This document shows positions 6,576 through 13,440 of a stretch of 13,440 nucleotides of DNA, piece by piece. A program made the position numbers and the translations under genes. How positions within the stretch are numbered: the stretch's first letter is position 1; every line of letters begins with the position of its first letter. The notes beneath the pieces are model-generated. The model made no database searches, was not told the origin of the DNA, and saw only the letters and a program-made list of their open reading frames with translations. The stretch is from positions 1-13,440 of the forward strand of contig DATLJF010000314.1 of the NCBI GenBank assembly GCA_035539015.1. The letters run 5' to 3'. This DNA comes from Stenotrophomonas_A sp035539015. Its GTDB lineage: Bacteria > Pseudomonadota > Gammaproteobacteria > Xanthomonadales > Xanthomonadaceae.

Positions 6576-7871
6576 ATGACCCATCTCCTCTGGCAGAAAC
6601 CCGGCGTCGCCGTCGACGCGCAGATCCAGCGCTTCCTGGCTGGCGATGACGTGGTCCTGGACCGCGAGTTCTTCCTGCACGATATCCAGGCCAGCAAGGC
6701 ACACGCCGAAGGCCTGCAGCACATCGGCATTCTCTCGGCCGCCGAGCTCGCCGGCCTGCTGGCCGAGCTGGACACGCTGGCCGCTGACTGGCGCGCCGGC
6801 AACTTCGTGCTCGACGAGCAGTACGAAGATGGCCATTCGGCGATCGAGGCGCGCCTGACCGAGCGCCTGGGCGATGCCGGCCGCAAGATCCACACCGGCC
6901 GCAGCCGCAACGACCAGGTGCTGGTGGCCACGCGCCTGTGGCTGAAGGAAAAATTGGCGCGGGTGGCCGAACTCAGCCGCCAGGCGGCGCGGGTGGCGCT
7001 GGATCGCGCCGCTGCCGAGCGCGCGCTGCCATTGCCCGGCTATACCCATATCCAGCGTGCGGTGGTGTCCTCGGCGGGGATGTGGTGGGCGGGCTGGGCC
7101 GAGGCCTTCATCGATGATGCCGTGCGCGCCACCGACACGCTGAAGCTCATCGACGCCAATCCGCTGGGCACCGCGGCCGGCTACGGCGTCAACCTGCCGC
7201 TGGACCGCGACCACACCACCGCTGCGCTCGGCTTTGCGCGGCTGCAGGTCTCGCCGATCTATGCCCAGCTCTCACGCGGCAAGTTCGAGATGGCGGCGCT
7301 CGAAGCGCTCGGCAGTGCGACCCTGGACCTGCGCCGGATCGCCTGGGACCTGTCGTTGTTCACCAGCGCCGAGTACGGCTTCGTCGCGCTGCCGGCGCAA
7401 TACACCACCGGCAGTTCGATCATGCCGAACAAGCGCAATCCCGACGTGATCGAACTGATGCGCGCCACCCACGCCAGCGTGGCGGCGGCGCGTACCGAGA
7501 TCGAACAATTGCTGTCGCTGCCTTCGGGCTACCACCGCGACCTGCAAGCGTCCAAGGGCGCGATCTTCCACGGCTTCGGCCGCGGCTTGGCCGCGCTGGA
7601 GTTGCTGCCGGCGCTGCTGGCGAACCTGGAATGGCGCGAAGACCGCCTGCGCGCGGCGATCGATTCGGGCATGTACGCCACCGACGTCGCGGTCGAGGCG
7701 GCCGTGGCCGGCGTGCCGTTCCGCGAGGCGTACAAGGCCGCCGCGGCCAGCGCCGACAGCGCGGGGCAGGGCCGCACGCCGGAAGGCAGCCTGGCGGCGC
7801 GGGTGTCGCCGGGCGCGGCGGCCGACCTGCGCCTGGACGTCTTGCAGGCGCGTTGGCAGGCACTGGGCTGA
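6576..7871 (+). CDS. argH: Argininosuccinate lyase
   Basis: ArgH splits argininosuccinate into arginine and fumarate, the last step of the pathway (cytoplasmic, homotetramer in the fumarase/aspartase superfamily). The 431 residues are somewhat shorter than the about 460 of E. coli-type enzymes. TGRSRNDQV lies at residues 107-115, the conserved histidine H158 is in PGYTHIQ, and the superfamily signature GSSIMPNKRNP starts at G279, with S280/S281 in the catalytic loop. The ATG at 6576 has a GAGG ribosome binding site 5 nt upstream (6567-6570), one of the better sites in the cluster. This makes sense because the REP hairpin just before it would prevent coupling to argC. A YciI-like gene follows after 10 nt. 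Confidence 0.96.
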   Translation: MTHLLWQKPGVAVDAQIQRFLAGDDVVLDREFFLHDIQASKAHAEGLQHIGILSAAELAGLLAELDTLAADWRAGNFVLDEQYEDGHSAIEARLTERLGDAGRKIHTGRSRNDQVLVATRLWLKEKLARVAELSRQAARVALDRAAAERALPLPGYTHIQRAVVSSAGMWWAGWAEAFIDDAVRATDTLKLIDANPLGTAAGYGVNLPLDRDHTTAALGFARLQVSPIYAQLSRGKFEMAALEALGSATLDLRRIAWDLSLFTSAEYGFVALPAQYTTGSSIMPNKRNPDVIELMRATHASVAAARTEIEQLLSLPSGYHRDLQASKGAIFHGFGRGLAALELLPALLANLEWREDRLRAAIDSGMYATDVAVEAAVAGVPFREAYKAAAASADSAGQGRTPEGSLAARVSPGAAADLRLDVLQARWQALG

Positions 7872-7881
7872 GGGCGCGGCG

Positions 7882-8139
7882 ATGAAGCACTATCTGGTCA
7901 TGGCGATGCGCAAGCCCGGTTTCAGCGAAGCGGTGATCCAGCCGCATCGCGATTTCCTCGCCGCGCTGCGCGCGCAGGACAAATTGCTGCTGACCGGCGG
8001 CTTTGCCGATGGCAGTGGCGGTGCCTATGTACTGCAGCACGTGGCCAGCCTGGCCGAGGCCCAGGCGCTGGTGGCGGGCGATCCGCTGGTGTTGCAGGAT
8101 GCCTCGGAGCTGACGGTGTACGAATGGAATACCCACTGA
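7882..8139 (+). CDS. YciI-like small protein
   Basis: This 85-residue protein has the YciI (ferredoxin-like, alpha/beta barrel dimer) pattern: an N-terminal strand MKHYLVMAMRK, the conserved H22 in QPHRDFL, a glycine-rich turn (L-T-G-G-F), and the D67-P68 pair in AGDPLV. In YciI proteins the His and Asp are thought to form a catalytic pair, but for most members the reaction is unknown; some relatives act in catabolic dehalogenation or isomerisation. It lies 10 nt after argH and 19 nt before proB, so it sits where the arginine genes meet the proline genes and is probably co-transcribed with both. A role in handling a reactive by-product of either pathway is possible but is only a guess from position. 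Confidence 0.85.
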   Translation: MKHYLVMAMRKPGFSEAVIQPHRDFLAALRAQDKLLLTGGFADGSGGAYVLQHVASLAEAQALVAGDPLVLQDASELTVYEWNTH

Positions 8140-8158
8140 GTTCCTTACGGATATCGCG

Positions 8159-9325
8159 ATGACCGACCCCGCCGCGCCCCAGGCCACTCCCTTCGTCGAA
8201 CAGGGGCTACCGCCGTGGCGGCGGGCGGTGCTCAAGGTGGGCAGCAGTTTGCTCGCCGCCGATGGCGGCGGTTTGTCGCCGCGCTATGCACTGGGATTGG
8301 CGCAATTCGTCTCGACCCATGTTGGCGCCGGTCGCGAAGTGGTGATCGTCTCGTCTGGCGCGGTCGCGGCCGGCCGCGCGATCCTGCCGCGCGCGGCCGA
8401 GCAGGGCGCGGCGATGGCCGCACGACAGGCGCTGGCCGCGCTCGGCCAGGCGCAGCTGATGGCGTTGTGGCAACGCTTCTTCGAGCGCCCGGTGGCGCAG
8501 GTGCTGCTCACCCACGACGACCTGCGCAACCGCCGTCGCTATCTCAACGCGCGCGCCACCCTCAATGAGCTGCTGCGCCTGGGCGCGCTGCCGGTGGTGA
8601 ACGAGAACGACACCGTATCGGTCGACGAGCTCAAGCTGGGCGACAACGACAACCTGGCCGCGATCGTCGCCGCCCTGGTCGATGCCGACGCACTATTCAT
8701 CGCCACCGACATCGACGGCCTGTACAGCACCGATCCGCGCCAGAACCCCGACGCGCTGCCGGTCAATGAAGTGCGCGAGCTCGATGCCGGCATCCTCGCC
8801 ATGGCCGGCGGCAGTGGCAGCGCCGGGGTCGGCACCGGCGGCATGCGCACCAAGCTGGAAGCGGCCGCCAAGGCCGGCGCTGCCGGGATCGAAACCTACC
8901 TGTTCAACGGGCGCAACAGCGAAGTGCTGCGCGCGCTCGGGCACGACCGCTTGCGCGGCACGCGCCTGCATCCCGGGCGCACCCGCGTTGCGGCGCGCAA
9001 GTACTGGCTGCGGCATGCGCCGGTGGAGCCGGGCGCGATCCTGGTCGACGCTGGCGCGGCGCATGCCCTGGCCGAAAAGGGCGCCTCGCTGTTGCCGGGC
9101 GGGGTGACCGCGGCCGAAGGCGAGTTCCGCCGCGGCGACATGGTCGAGATCCGCACCCGCCAGGACGGCATCGAGCGCAGCGTGGCCCGGGGCGTCAGCC
9201 AATATTCGGCGCAGGATGTGCGCCGCCTGGCCGGCCGCCATTCGCGCGATATCGAATCGGTGCTCGGCTACAACTACGGCGAGAACGTCGTCCACCGCGA
9301 CGACCTGGTGTTGTTGCCCGCCTGA
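8159..9325 (+). CDS. proB: Glutamate 5-kinase with C-terminal PUA domain
   Basis: ProB phosphorylates glutamate to gamma-glutamyl phosphate, the first and usually proline-inhibited step of proline synthesis. The 388-residue protein has an amino-acid kinase domain: K26 in VLKVGSS, then VSSGAVAAG, NENDTVSV, LGDNDNLAA, ATDIDGLYS and GTGGMRTKLEAA. From about residue 295 there is a PUA domain (AILVDAGAAHALAEKGASLL onward), as in the longer bacterial glutamate kinases. About 20 residues precede the first kinase strand, so the N-terminus is slightly extended; the ATG at 8159 is kept because no better-placed start with a ribosome site was seen. It lies 19 nt after the YciI-like gene and 20 nt before proA. 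Confidence 0.96.
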   Translation: MTDPAAPQATPFVEQGLPPWRRAVLKVGSSLLAADGGGLSPRYALGLAQFVSTHVGAGREVVIVSSGAVAAGRAILPRAAEQGAAMAARQALAALGQAQLMALWQRFFERPVAQVLLTHDDLRNRRRYLNARATLNELLRLGALPVVNENDTVSVDELKLGDNDNLAAIVAALVDADALFIATDIDGLYSTDPRQNPDALPVNEVRELDAGILAMAGGSGSAGVGTGGMRTKLEAAAKAGAAGIETYLFNGRNSEVLRALGHDRLRGTRLHPGRTRVAARKYWLRHAPVEPGAILVDAGAAHALAEKGASLLPGGVTAAEGEFRRGDMVEIRTRQDGIERSVARGVSQYSAQDVRRLAGRHSRDIESVLGYNYGENVVHRDDLVLLPA

Positions 9326-9345
9326 CCTATACCGGGAAATCCAGC

Positions 9346-10599
9346 ATGTCCGACATCAAGACCCTCGCGATGGAGTGCCGCCTGGCGGCGCAGACCCTGG
9401 CCCAGCTCGACGGCGCGGCCAAGGCCGCCTTGCTGACGCACATGGCCGCCGCGCTCGAAGCCGACAGTGCGGCCATTCTCGCGGCCAATGCGCTGGACCT
9501 GGCGGCTGCGCGCGACAAGGGCGTGGGCAGCGCGATGCTCGACCGCCTGGCGCTGGACCCCAAGCGCCTGGCAGCCATCGCCGATGCCCTGCGCGAGGTC
9601 GCCGCGTTGCCCGACCCGGTGGGCCAGGTCACCCGCGACGATGTGCGCCCGAACGGCATCCGCGTGCAGAAGGTGCGCGTGCCGCTCGGGGTGATCGCGA
9701 TGATCTACGAAGCGCGGCCCAATGTGACCGCCGATGCGGCGGCGCTGTGCATCAAGGCCGGCAACGGCGTGATCCTGCGGGGCGGTTCGGAGGCGATCCA
9801 TTCCAACACCGCCATTGCCACCGCCCTGCGCGGCGCGCTGCAAGCGCAAGGCGTGCCGGCCGCGGCCTTGACCTTGGTCGAAGATCTACGCCGCGAGACC
9901 ATGCTGGAATTGCTGCAGCTCAACGACATCGTCGACCTGGCGATCCCGCGTGGGGGCGAGGGCCTGATCCGGTTCGTCGCCGAACATGCGCGCGTGCCGG
10001 TGATCAAGCACTACAAGGGCGTCTGCCATCTGTTCGTGGACGCTTCGGCCGACGCCGATCTTGCGTTGCGCTTGTTGATCGACGGCAAGGTGTCGCGGCC
10101 TTCGGCGTGCAATTCGCTGGAAACGCTGCTGGTGCATGCGGATATTGCCGCCTCGTTCCTGCCGCAGGCGGTGCAGGCGTTGCGCGAGCGTGGCGTGGAA
10201 GTGCGCGGCGATGAGGCCAGCCGGCGGTGGGTGCCTGATCTGGGCGAGGCCACGGACGCGGATTTTGCCGCCGAGTTCCTCGATCTGGTGATCGCGGTGC
10301 GGGTGGTGGCGGACCTGGATGCGGCGATTGCGCACATCCGCCATTACGGCTCGGACCATACCGAGGTGATCGCCACCGGCGATACAGCACATGCGGAGCG
10401 ATTCGTGCAGGCGTTGCGCTCGGCGGTGGTGATGGTGAACGCATCTTCGCGCTTTTCCGATGGCGGCGAGCTGGGGCTGGGCGCCGAGATCGGCATCTCG
10501 ACCACCCGATTGCATGCCTACGGCCCGATGGGCCTGGAAGCATTGACGGTGGAGCGGTTCGTGGTACGCGGCGAAGGCCAGACGCGCGCAGCTGTCTAA
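9346..10599 (+). CDS. proA: Gamma-glutamyl phosphate reductase
   Basis: ProA reduces gamma-glutamyl phosphate to glutamate 5-semialdehyde with NADPH, the second step of proline synthesis; it belongs to the aldehyde dehydrogenase fold. The 417-residue length is normal. The catalytic cysteine is C255 in RPSACNSLETLLV. Other family marks are VPLGVIAMIYEARPNVT and ILRGGSEAIHSN in the cofactor domain, RGGEGLIRFV, and the C-terminal block NASSRFSDGGELGLGAEIGI that closes the active site. The ATG at 9346 has GGGAA 8 nt upstream (9333-9337). It follows proB by 20 nt, so the unstable phosphate intermediate can pass directly between partners. It looks like the last gene of the long + strand unit, because a 128-nt gap follows. 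Confidence 0.97.
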   Translation: MSDIKTLAMECRLAAQTLAQLDGAAKAALLTHMAAALEADSAAILAANALDLAAARDKGVGSAMLDRLALDPKRLAAIADALREVAALPDPVGQVTRDDVRPNGIRVQKVRVPLGVIAMIYEARPNVTADAAALCIKAGNGVILRGGSEAIHSNTAIATALRGALQAQGVPAAALTLVEDLRRETMLELLQLNDIVDLAIPRGGEGLIRFVAEHARVPVIKHYKGVCHLFVDASADADLALRLLIDGKVSRPSACNSLETLLVHADIAASFLPQAVQALRERGVEVRGDEASRRWVPDLGEATDADFAAEFLDLVIAVRVVADLDAAIAHIRHYGSDHTEVIATGDTAHAERFVQALRSAVVMVNASSRFSDGGELGLGAEIGISTTRLHAYGPMGLEALTVERFVVRGEGQTRAAV

Positions 10600-10727
10600 T
10601 CGGAATGCATCGCATTGCAGGAGGGGTGCCATTGGTCATGCCCCCATTTTGTGATTCAAAACGTCATCCGCCGACGCCACGGGTGCATCATCCAGGACCA
10701 ACATCACCCACTCCCGGAGCCCGCCTG
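10600..10727 (+). promoter_or_regulatory. Intergenic region probably holding the ester hydrolase promoter
   Basis: This 128-nt gap is the longest non-coding stretch in the window. It contains an unusually AT-rich patch, and within it a short dyad TTTTG-N5-CAAAA at 10647-10661. A TTGGTC (10632-10637) could act as a -35-like element, but I see no good -10 hexamer at the right spacing. A GGAG at 10716-10719, 8 nt before the ATG at 10728, is a convincing ribosome binding site for the next gene. The promoter call rests on gap length, base composition and the strong ribosome site, not on a clear sigma-70 match. Confidence 0.35.
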
Positions 10728-12635
10728 ATGCGCCGCCGTACCTTGTGCTTCGCCGTCCTCGCCCTGGCCATGAGCCAGGCCATGGCCCAGACCTCGCCGA
10801 TGACGCCGGACATCACTGGCAAGAAGTTCGAGGCGCCTACCGCGGCCAATGATTACGTCAAGCGCGAGGTCATGATCCCGATGCGCGATGGCGTCAAGCT
10901 GCACACCGTGATCGTGGTTCCCAAGGGCGCGCACGACGCGCCGATCCTGCTCACGCGCACGCCCTACGATGCCGATGGCCGTGCCGAGCGCTCGAACTCG
11001 CCGCACATGAAGGACCTGTTGCCGCAGGGCGACGATGTGTTCGTCGAAGGCGGCTATATCCGCGTGTTCCAGGACATCCGCGGCAAGTACGGCTCCGAAG
11101 GCGACTACGTCATGACCCGGCCGCTGCGCGGACCGCTCAACAAGACCAAGGTCGATCACGCCACCGATGCATGGGACACGATCGATTGGCTGGTCAAGCA
11201 CCTGCCTGAGTCCAATGGCCGGGTCGGCATGATCGGCTCGTCCTACGAGGGCTTCACCGTAGTGATGGCGCTGACCGATCCGCATCCGGCGTTGAAGGTG
11301 GCCGCGCCCGAGAGCCCGATGATCGACGGCTGGATGGGCGATGACTGGCTCAATTACGGGGCTTTCCGCCAGGTCAATTTCGATTACTTCACCGGTCAGC
11401 TGACCCAGCGCGGCAAGGGCACCTCGATCGCGCGCGAGGGCTACGACGACTACAGCAATTTCCTGCGCGCCGGTTCGGCCGGGGATTTCGCCAAGGCGGC
11501 CGGCGTCGACCAGTTGCCGTGGTGGCACAAGCTCAGCGAGCACCCGGCCTACGATGCCTACTGGCAGGAACAGGCGCTGGACAAGGTGATGGCGCGCACG
11601 CCGCTCAAAGTCCCGACGATGTGGCTGCAAGGGTTGTGGGACCAGGAGGACATGTACGGCGCCAACCACAGCTACCTGGCGATGGAAGGGCGCGATAGCG
11701 GCAACGACAAGAATTACCTGGTGATGGGGCCGTGGCGGCACAGCCAGGTCAACTACGATGGCAGTTCGCTCGGCGCGCTGCAGTTCGATGGCGATACCGC
11801 GCACCAGTTCCGCCGCGACGTGCTCAAGCCGTTCTTCGACCAGTACCTGGTCGAGGGCGCGCCGAAGGCCGACACGCCCCCGGTGCTGGTCTACAACACC
11901 GGCGAAAATCACTGGGACCGACTGCAGCAGTGGCCGCGCAGTTGCGCGCAGGGCTGCGCGGCGCAGAGCAAGCCGCTGTACCTACATGCGGGTGGGACGT
12001 TGTCGTTCCAGGCGCCGGCGGCGGGCCAGGGCGACTACGAGGAGTACGTCTCCGACCCGGCCAAGCCGGTGCCGTTCGTGCCGAGGCCGATGCGCTTCGG
12101 CGATCGCGACATGTGGACGACCTGGCTGGTGCACGACCAGCGCTTCGTCGATGGCCGTCCGGACGTGCTGACCTATGTCAGCGAGCCGTTGACCGCACCG
12201 CTGAAGATCGGCGGTGCGCCGGTGGTGAACCTGCAGGCCTCCACCAGCGGCAGCGACAGCGATTGGGTGGTCAAGCTGATCGACGTGGCGCCGGGCGAGA
12301 ATGCTGCCGACCCGAAGATGGGCGGATACGAGTTGCCGGTATCGCTGGCGATCTTCCGTGGCCGTTATCGCGAAGGTTTCGAGACCGCCAAGCCGATCGC
12401 CAGCAACCAGCCGCTGGGCTACCGTTTCGAATTGCCCAACGCCAACCACGTGTTCAAGCCCGGGCACCGGGTGATGGTGCAGGTGCAGTCGAGCCTGTTC
12501 CCGCTGTACGACCGCAACCCGCAAACCTTCGTGCCGAACATCTACTTCGCCAAACCGGCCGATTACCAGAAGGCGACCCAGCGCATCTGGCACACGCCGC
12601 AGCAGCCGAGCTTCATCGAACTGCCGGTGCTGTGA
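10728..12635 (+). CDS. Secreted alpha-amino acid ester hydrolase (CocE/NonD, S15-like)
   Basis: This 635-residue protein is exported: residues 1-20 form a signal peptide (RRR, a hydrophobic core, then AMA before Q21). The mature part has an alpha/beta-hydrolase domain and, from about residue 430, a jelly-roll domain like that of X-Pro dipeptidyl-peptidases. The catalytic triad is S172 in GSSYEG, D305 in GLWDQED and H338 in GPWRHSQ. A carboxylate cluster that binds the substrate alpha-amino group is D206 (GDDW), E307 and D308. These match S174, D307, H340, D208, E309 and D310 of the Xanthomonas citri enzyme at a constant shift of two. Such enzymes hydrolyse or transfer alpha-amino acyl groups of esters and of beta-lactams such as ampicillin or cephalexin; their natural role is unclear. 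An in-frame ATG at 10605 would bury the signal peptide, so 10728 is chosen. Confidence 0.93.
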   Translation: MRRRTLCFAVLALAMSQAMAQTSPMTPDITGKKFEAPTAANDYVKREVMIPMRDGVKLHTVIVVPKGAHDAPILLTRTPYDADGRAERSNSPHMKDLLPQGDDVFVEGGYIRVFQDIRGKYGSEGDYVMTRPLRGPLNKTKVDHATDAWDTIDWLVKHLPESNGRVGMIGSSYEGFTVVMALTDPHPALKVAAPESPMIDGWMGDDWLNYGAFRQVNFDYFTGQLTQRGKGTSIAREGYDDYSNFLRAGSAGDFAKAAGVDQLPWWHKLSEHPAYDAYWQEQALDKVMARTPLKVPTMWLQGLWDQEDMYGANHSYLAMEGRDSGNDKNYLVMGPWRHSQVNYDGSSLGALQFDGDTAHQFRRDVLKPFFDQYLVEGAPKADTPPVLVYNTGENHWDRLQQWPRSCAQGCAAQSKPLYLHAGGTLSFQAPAAGQGDYEEYVSDPAKPVPFVPRPMRFGDRDMWTTWLVHDQRFVDGRPDVLTYVSEPLTAPLKIGGAPVVNLQASTSGSDSDWVVKLIDVAPGENAADPKMGGYELPVSLAIFRGRYREGFETAKPIASNQPLGYRFELPNANHVFKPGHRVMVQVQSSLFPLYDRNPQTFVPNIYFAKPADYQKATQRIWHTPQQPSFIELPVL

Positions 12636-12636
12636 G

Positions 12637-13440
12637 TCAGGGGCGGTGGCCGGAGCCTCCGGCCACCGCCTTGACGGCTTCGCGCCATGCCCGAGCCTGT
12701 CGCGGCGAATCGACCATCACCGCATCGGCGCCCAGGTCGGCGGCCAGCTTGTAGTCCTCCTCGCTGCCGACGCCAATCCACAGCACCGAAAACTCGGGGG
12801 CGTGGCTGCGGAAGCAAACCATGGCTTCCGGCGTCCACAGGCGCGCGCCGCTGACCGCTGTGTGGCCCTTGCCCAGGGTGAAGCTTTCGCTGACCTTGAG
12901 GTTTCGCCGCAGCTCGAATGCCGCCCAGCCCGGCGCCTCCGGCGCCGCGACACAGCGTTGGGCCAAGACCAATTCCAGCAAGCGCTGGCGTGTGGCATCG
13001 CGCGATTCCATCACCTGCGCTTGCGGATATGGCTGCCACAGCGGCGCGTAGCCGGCGTCAGTGGAATACAGCCAGGTGCGCGCCCAGTCATTGCCGCGAG
13101 CGAGTACCGCGGCCACGGCTTGGACCAGGGCCGCGGACGGTTCGGCCTTCATGTCCAACATCACCGGCAGGTGGCGCGGGATCGCCGCCAGGGCCTGGTC
13201 GAGGCGGGCGATCGGCTGGGGCCGTGCGCGGTACGGAAAGCCGCCGTTGGCGTCGCTGAAGCGGTAGCCGGCGTTGAGCGCCTGCAGCCGTGCCACCGGC
13301 AGCGAGGCGACCAGGCCTTTTCCCTCGGTGAGCGCCGACAAGTCGCGTGGGCGATACATCACCGGCACGCCGTCGGCGCTCAGCTGCACCGACAGCCACA
13401 GCGCATCGGCGCCGTTCTGCAAGGCGCTGTGGATCGCCAG
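12637..13440 (-). CDS. GDPD-fold protein with altered active site, 5' end missing
   Basis: The frame is open to the right edge on the - strand, so the N-terminus, including the first histidine motif of the family, is not visible; 267 codons are seen. The pattern GAD-A-L-x-L-x-V-Q-L-x-x-DGVPV, the later L-D-M-K, and the C-terminal LGADAVMVDSP match glycerophosphodiester phosphodiesterase-like TIM barrels. However, where active members have E-x-D after GAD-x-I, this one has W-x-S (codons 13396-13398 and 13390-13392), and the usual H-D after DGVPV is R-P (13348-13353). The E-x-K motif is D-x-K. It may therefore be catalytically inactive or act differently. The TTG at 13420-13422 is an internal Leu, not a start. 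Its stop is one base from the stop of the convergent ester hydrolase. Whether it is secreted cannot be judged. Confidence 0.78.
   Translation of the reverse strand: MAIHSALQNGADALWLSVQLSADGVPVMYRPRDLSALTEGKGLVASLPVARLQALNAGYRFSDANGGFPYRARPQPIARLDQALAAIPRHLPVMLDMKAEPSAALVQAVAAVLARGNDWARTWLYSTDAGYAPLWQPYPQAQVMESRDATRQRLLELVLAQRCVAAPEAPGWAAFELRRNLKVSESFTLGKGHTAVSGARLWTPEAMVCFRSHAPEFSVLWIGVGSEEDYKLAADLGADAVMVDSPRQARAWREAVKAVAGGSGHRP
12642..12670. terminator. Hairpin between convergent genes, possible bidirectional terminator
   Basis: A perfect 13-bp inverted repeat (12642-12654 and 12658-12670, loop gcc) begins 6 nt after the ester hydrolase stop and lies within the last codons of the - strand GDPD-like gene. 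Its position suits ending transcription from both sides. Neither strand has a T-run after the stem (only TT on the + side), so it is not a standard intrinsic terminator. It could instead stabilise the 3' ends, or be partly the chance result of GC-rich codons. Confidence 0.4.

Noticed and set aside
10604..10616. Small hairpin (aatgc-atc-gcatt) just after the proA stop as a terminator.
   Set aside because: The stem is only 5 bp, AT-containing, and has no T-run after it.
10605..10727. Upstream in-frame ATG that would extend the ester hydrolase by 41 residues.
   Set aside because: The extra residues are Pro/His-rich and would place the signal peptide internally. The ATG at 10728 has a GGAG site and a standard signal peptide right after it.
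10704..11912. A 402-codon open frame on the - strand opposite the ester hydrolase.
   Set aside because: No domain was recognised, and the + strand frame has a signal peptide and full catalytic residues.

Overview
The window is GC-rich, densely packed bacterial DNA that looks like chromosome from the family Xanthomonadaceae (Gammaproteobacteria). The main evidence is a complete set of markers for the acetylated arginine pathway of Xanthomonas and relatives. These are an N-acetylornithine (not ornithine) carbamoyltransferase, an M20 deacetylase placed where N-acetylcitrulline deacetylase belongs, and a fused N-acetylglutamate kinase/synthase. Two further signs agree: a GTAG-type REP doublet between argC and argH, and a secreted alpha-amino acid ester hydrolase whose active-site residues all sit exactly two positions from the Xanthomonas citri enzyme. 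I cannot fix the genus (Xanthomonas, Pseudoxanthomonas, Stenotrophomonas, Luteimonas and Lysobacter types are all possible).

Layout. Bases 1-10599 carry eleven genes, all on the + strand, with gaps of 3 to 34 nt, one 4-nt overlap and one 84-nt gap. The order is argF' (5' end cut off), argG, a GNAT acetyltransferase, the acetylcitrulline deacetylase, the NAGK-NAGS fusion (argB), a second GNAT acetyltransferase overlapping argC by ATGA, argC, a perfect 30-bp inverted repeat (REP doublet), argH, a YciI-like small protein, proB and proA. A 128-nt gap with a small AT-rich patch precedes the secreted alpha-amino acid ester hydrolase (10728-12635). A GDPD-fold gene converges from the - strand, with the two stop codons one base apart, and runs off the right edge.

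How the genes work together. NAGS/K acetylates and phosphorylates glutamate. ArgC reduces the product to N-acetylglutamate semialdehyde. ArgD, which is not in this window, aminates it. AOTCase carbamoylates N-acetylornithine to N-acetylcitrulline, the deacetylase releases citrulline, and ArgG and ArgH finish arginine. ProB and ProA begin the parallel glutamate-to-proline route, so two glutamate-consuming pathways appear to share one transcription unit. The two GNAT proteins and the YciI protein have no assigned step.

Most of the window is recognisable metabolism, and I see no phage, IS, CRISPR, RNA gene or defence system. The points most worth a second look are the two unexplained acetyltransferases in an acetylated-intermediate pathway, the REP doublet that begins at the base after the argC stop, and the GDPD-like protein whose usual metal-binding and catalytic residues look replaced.
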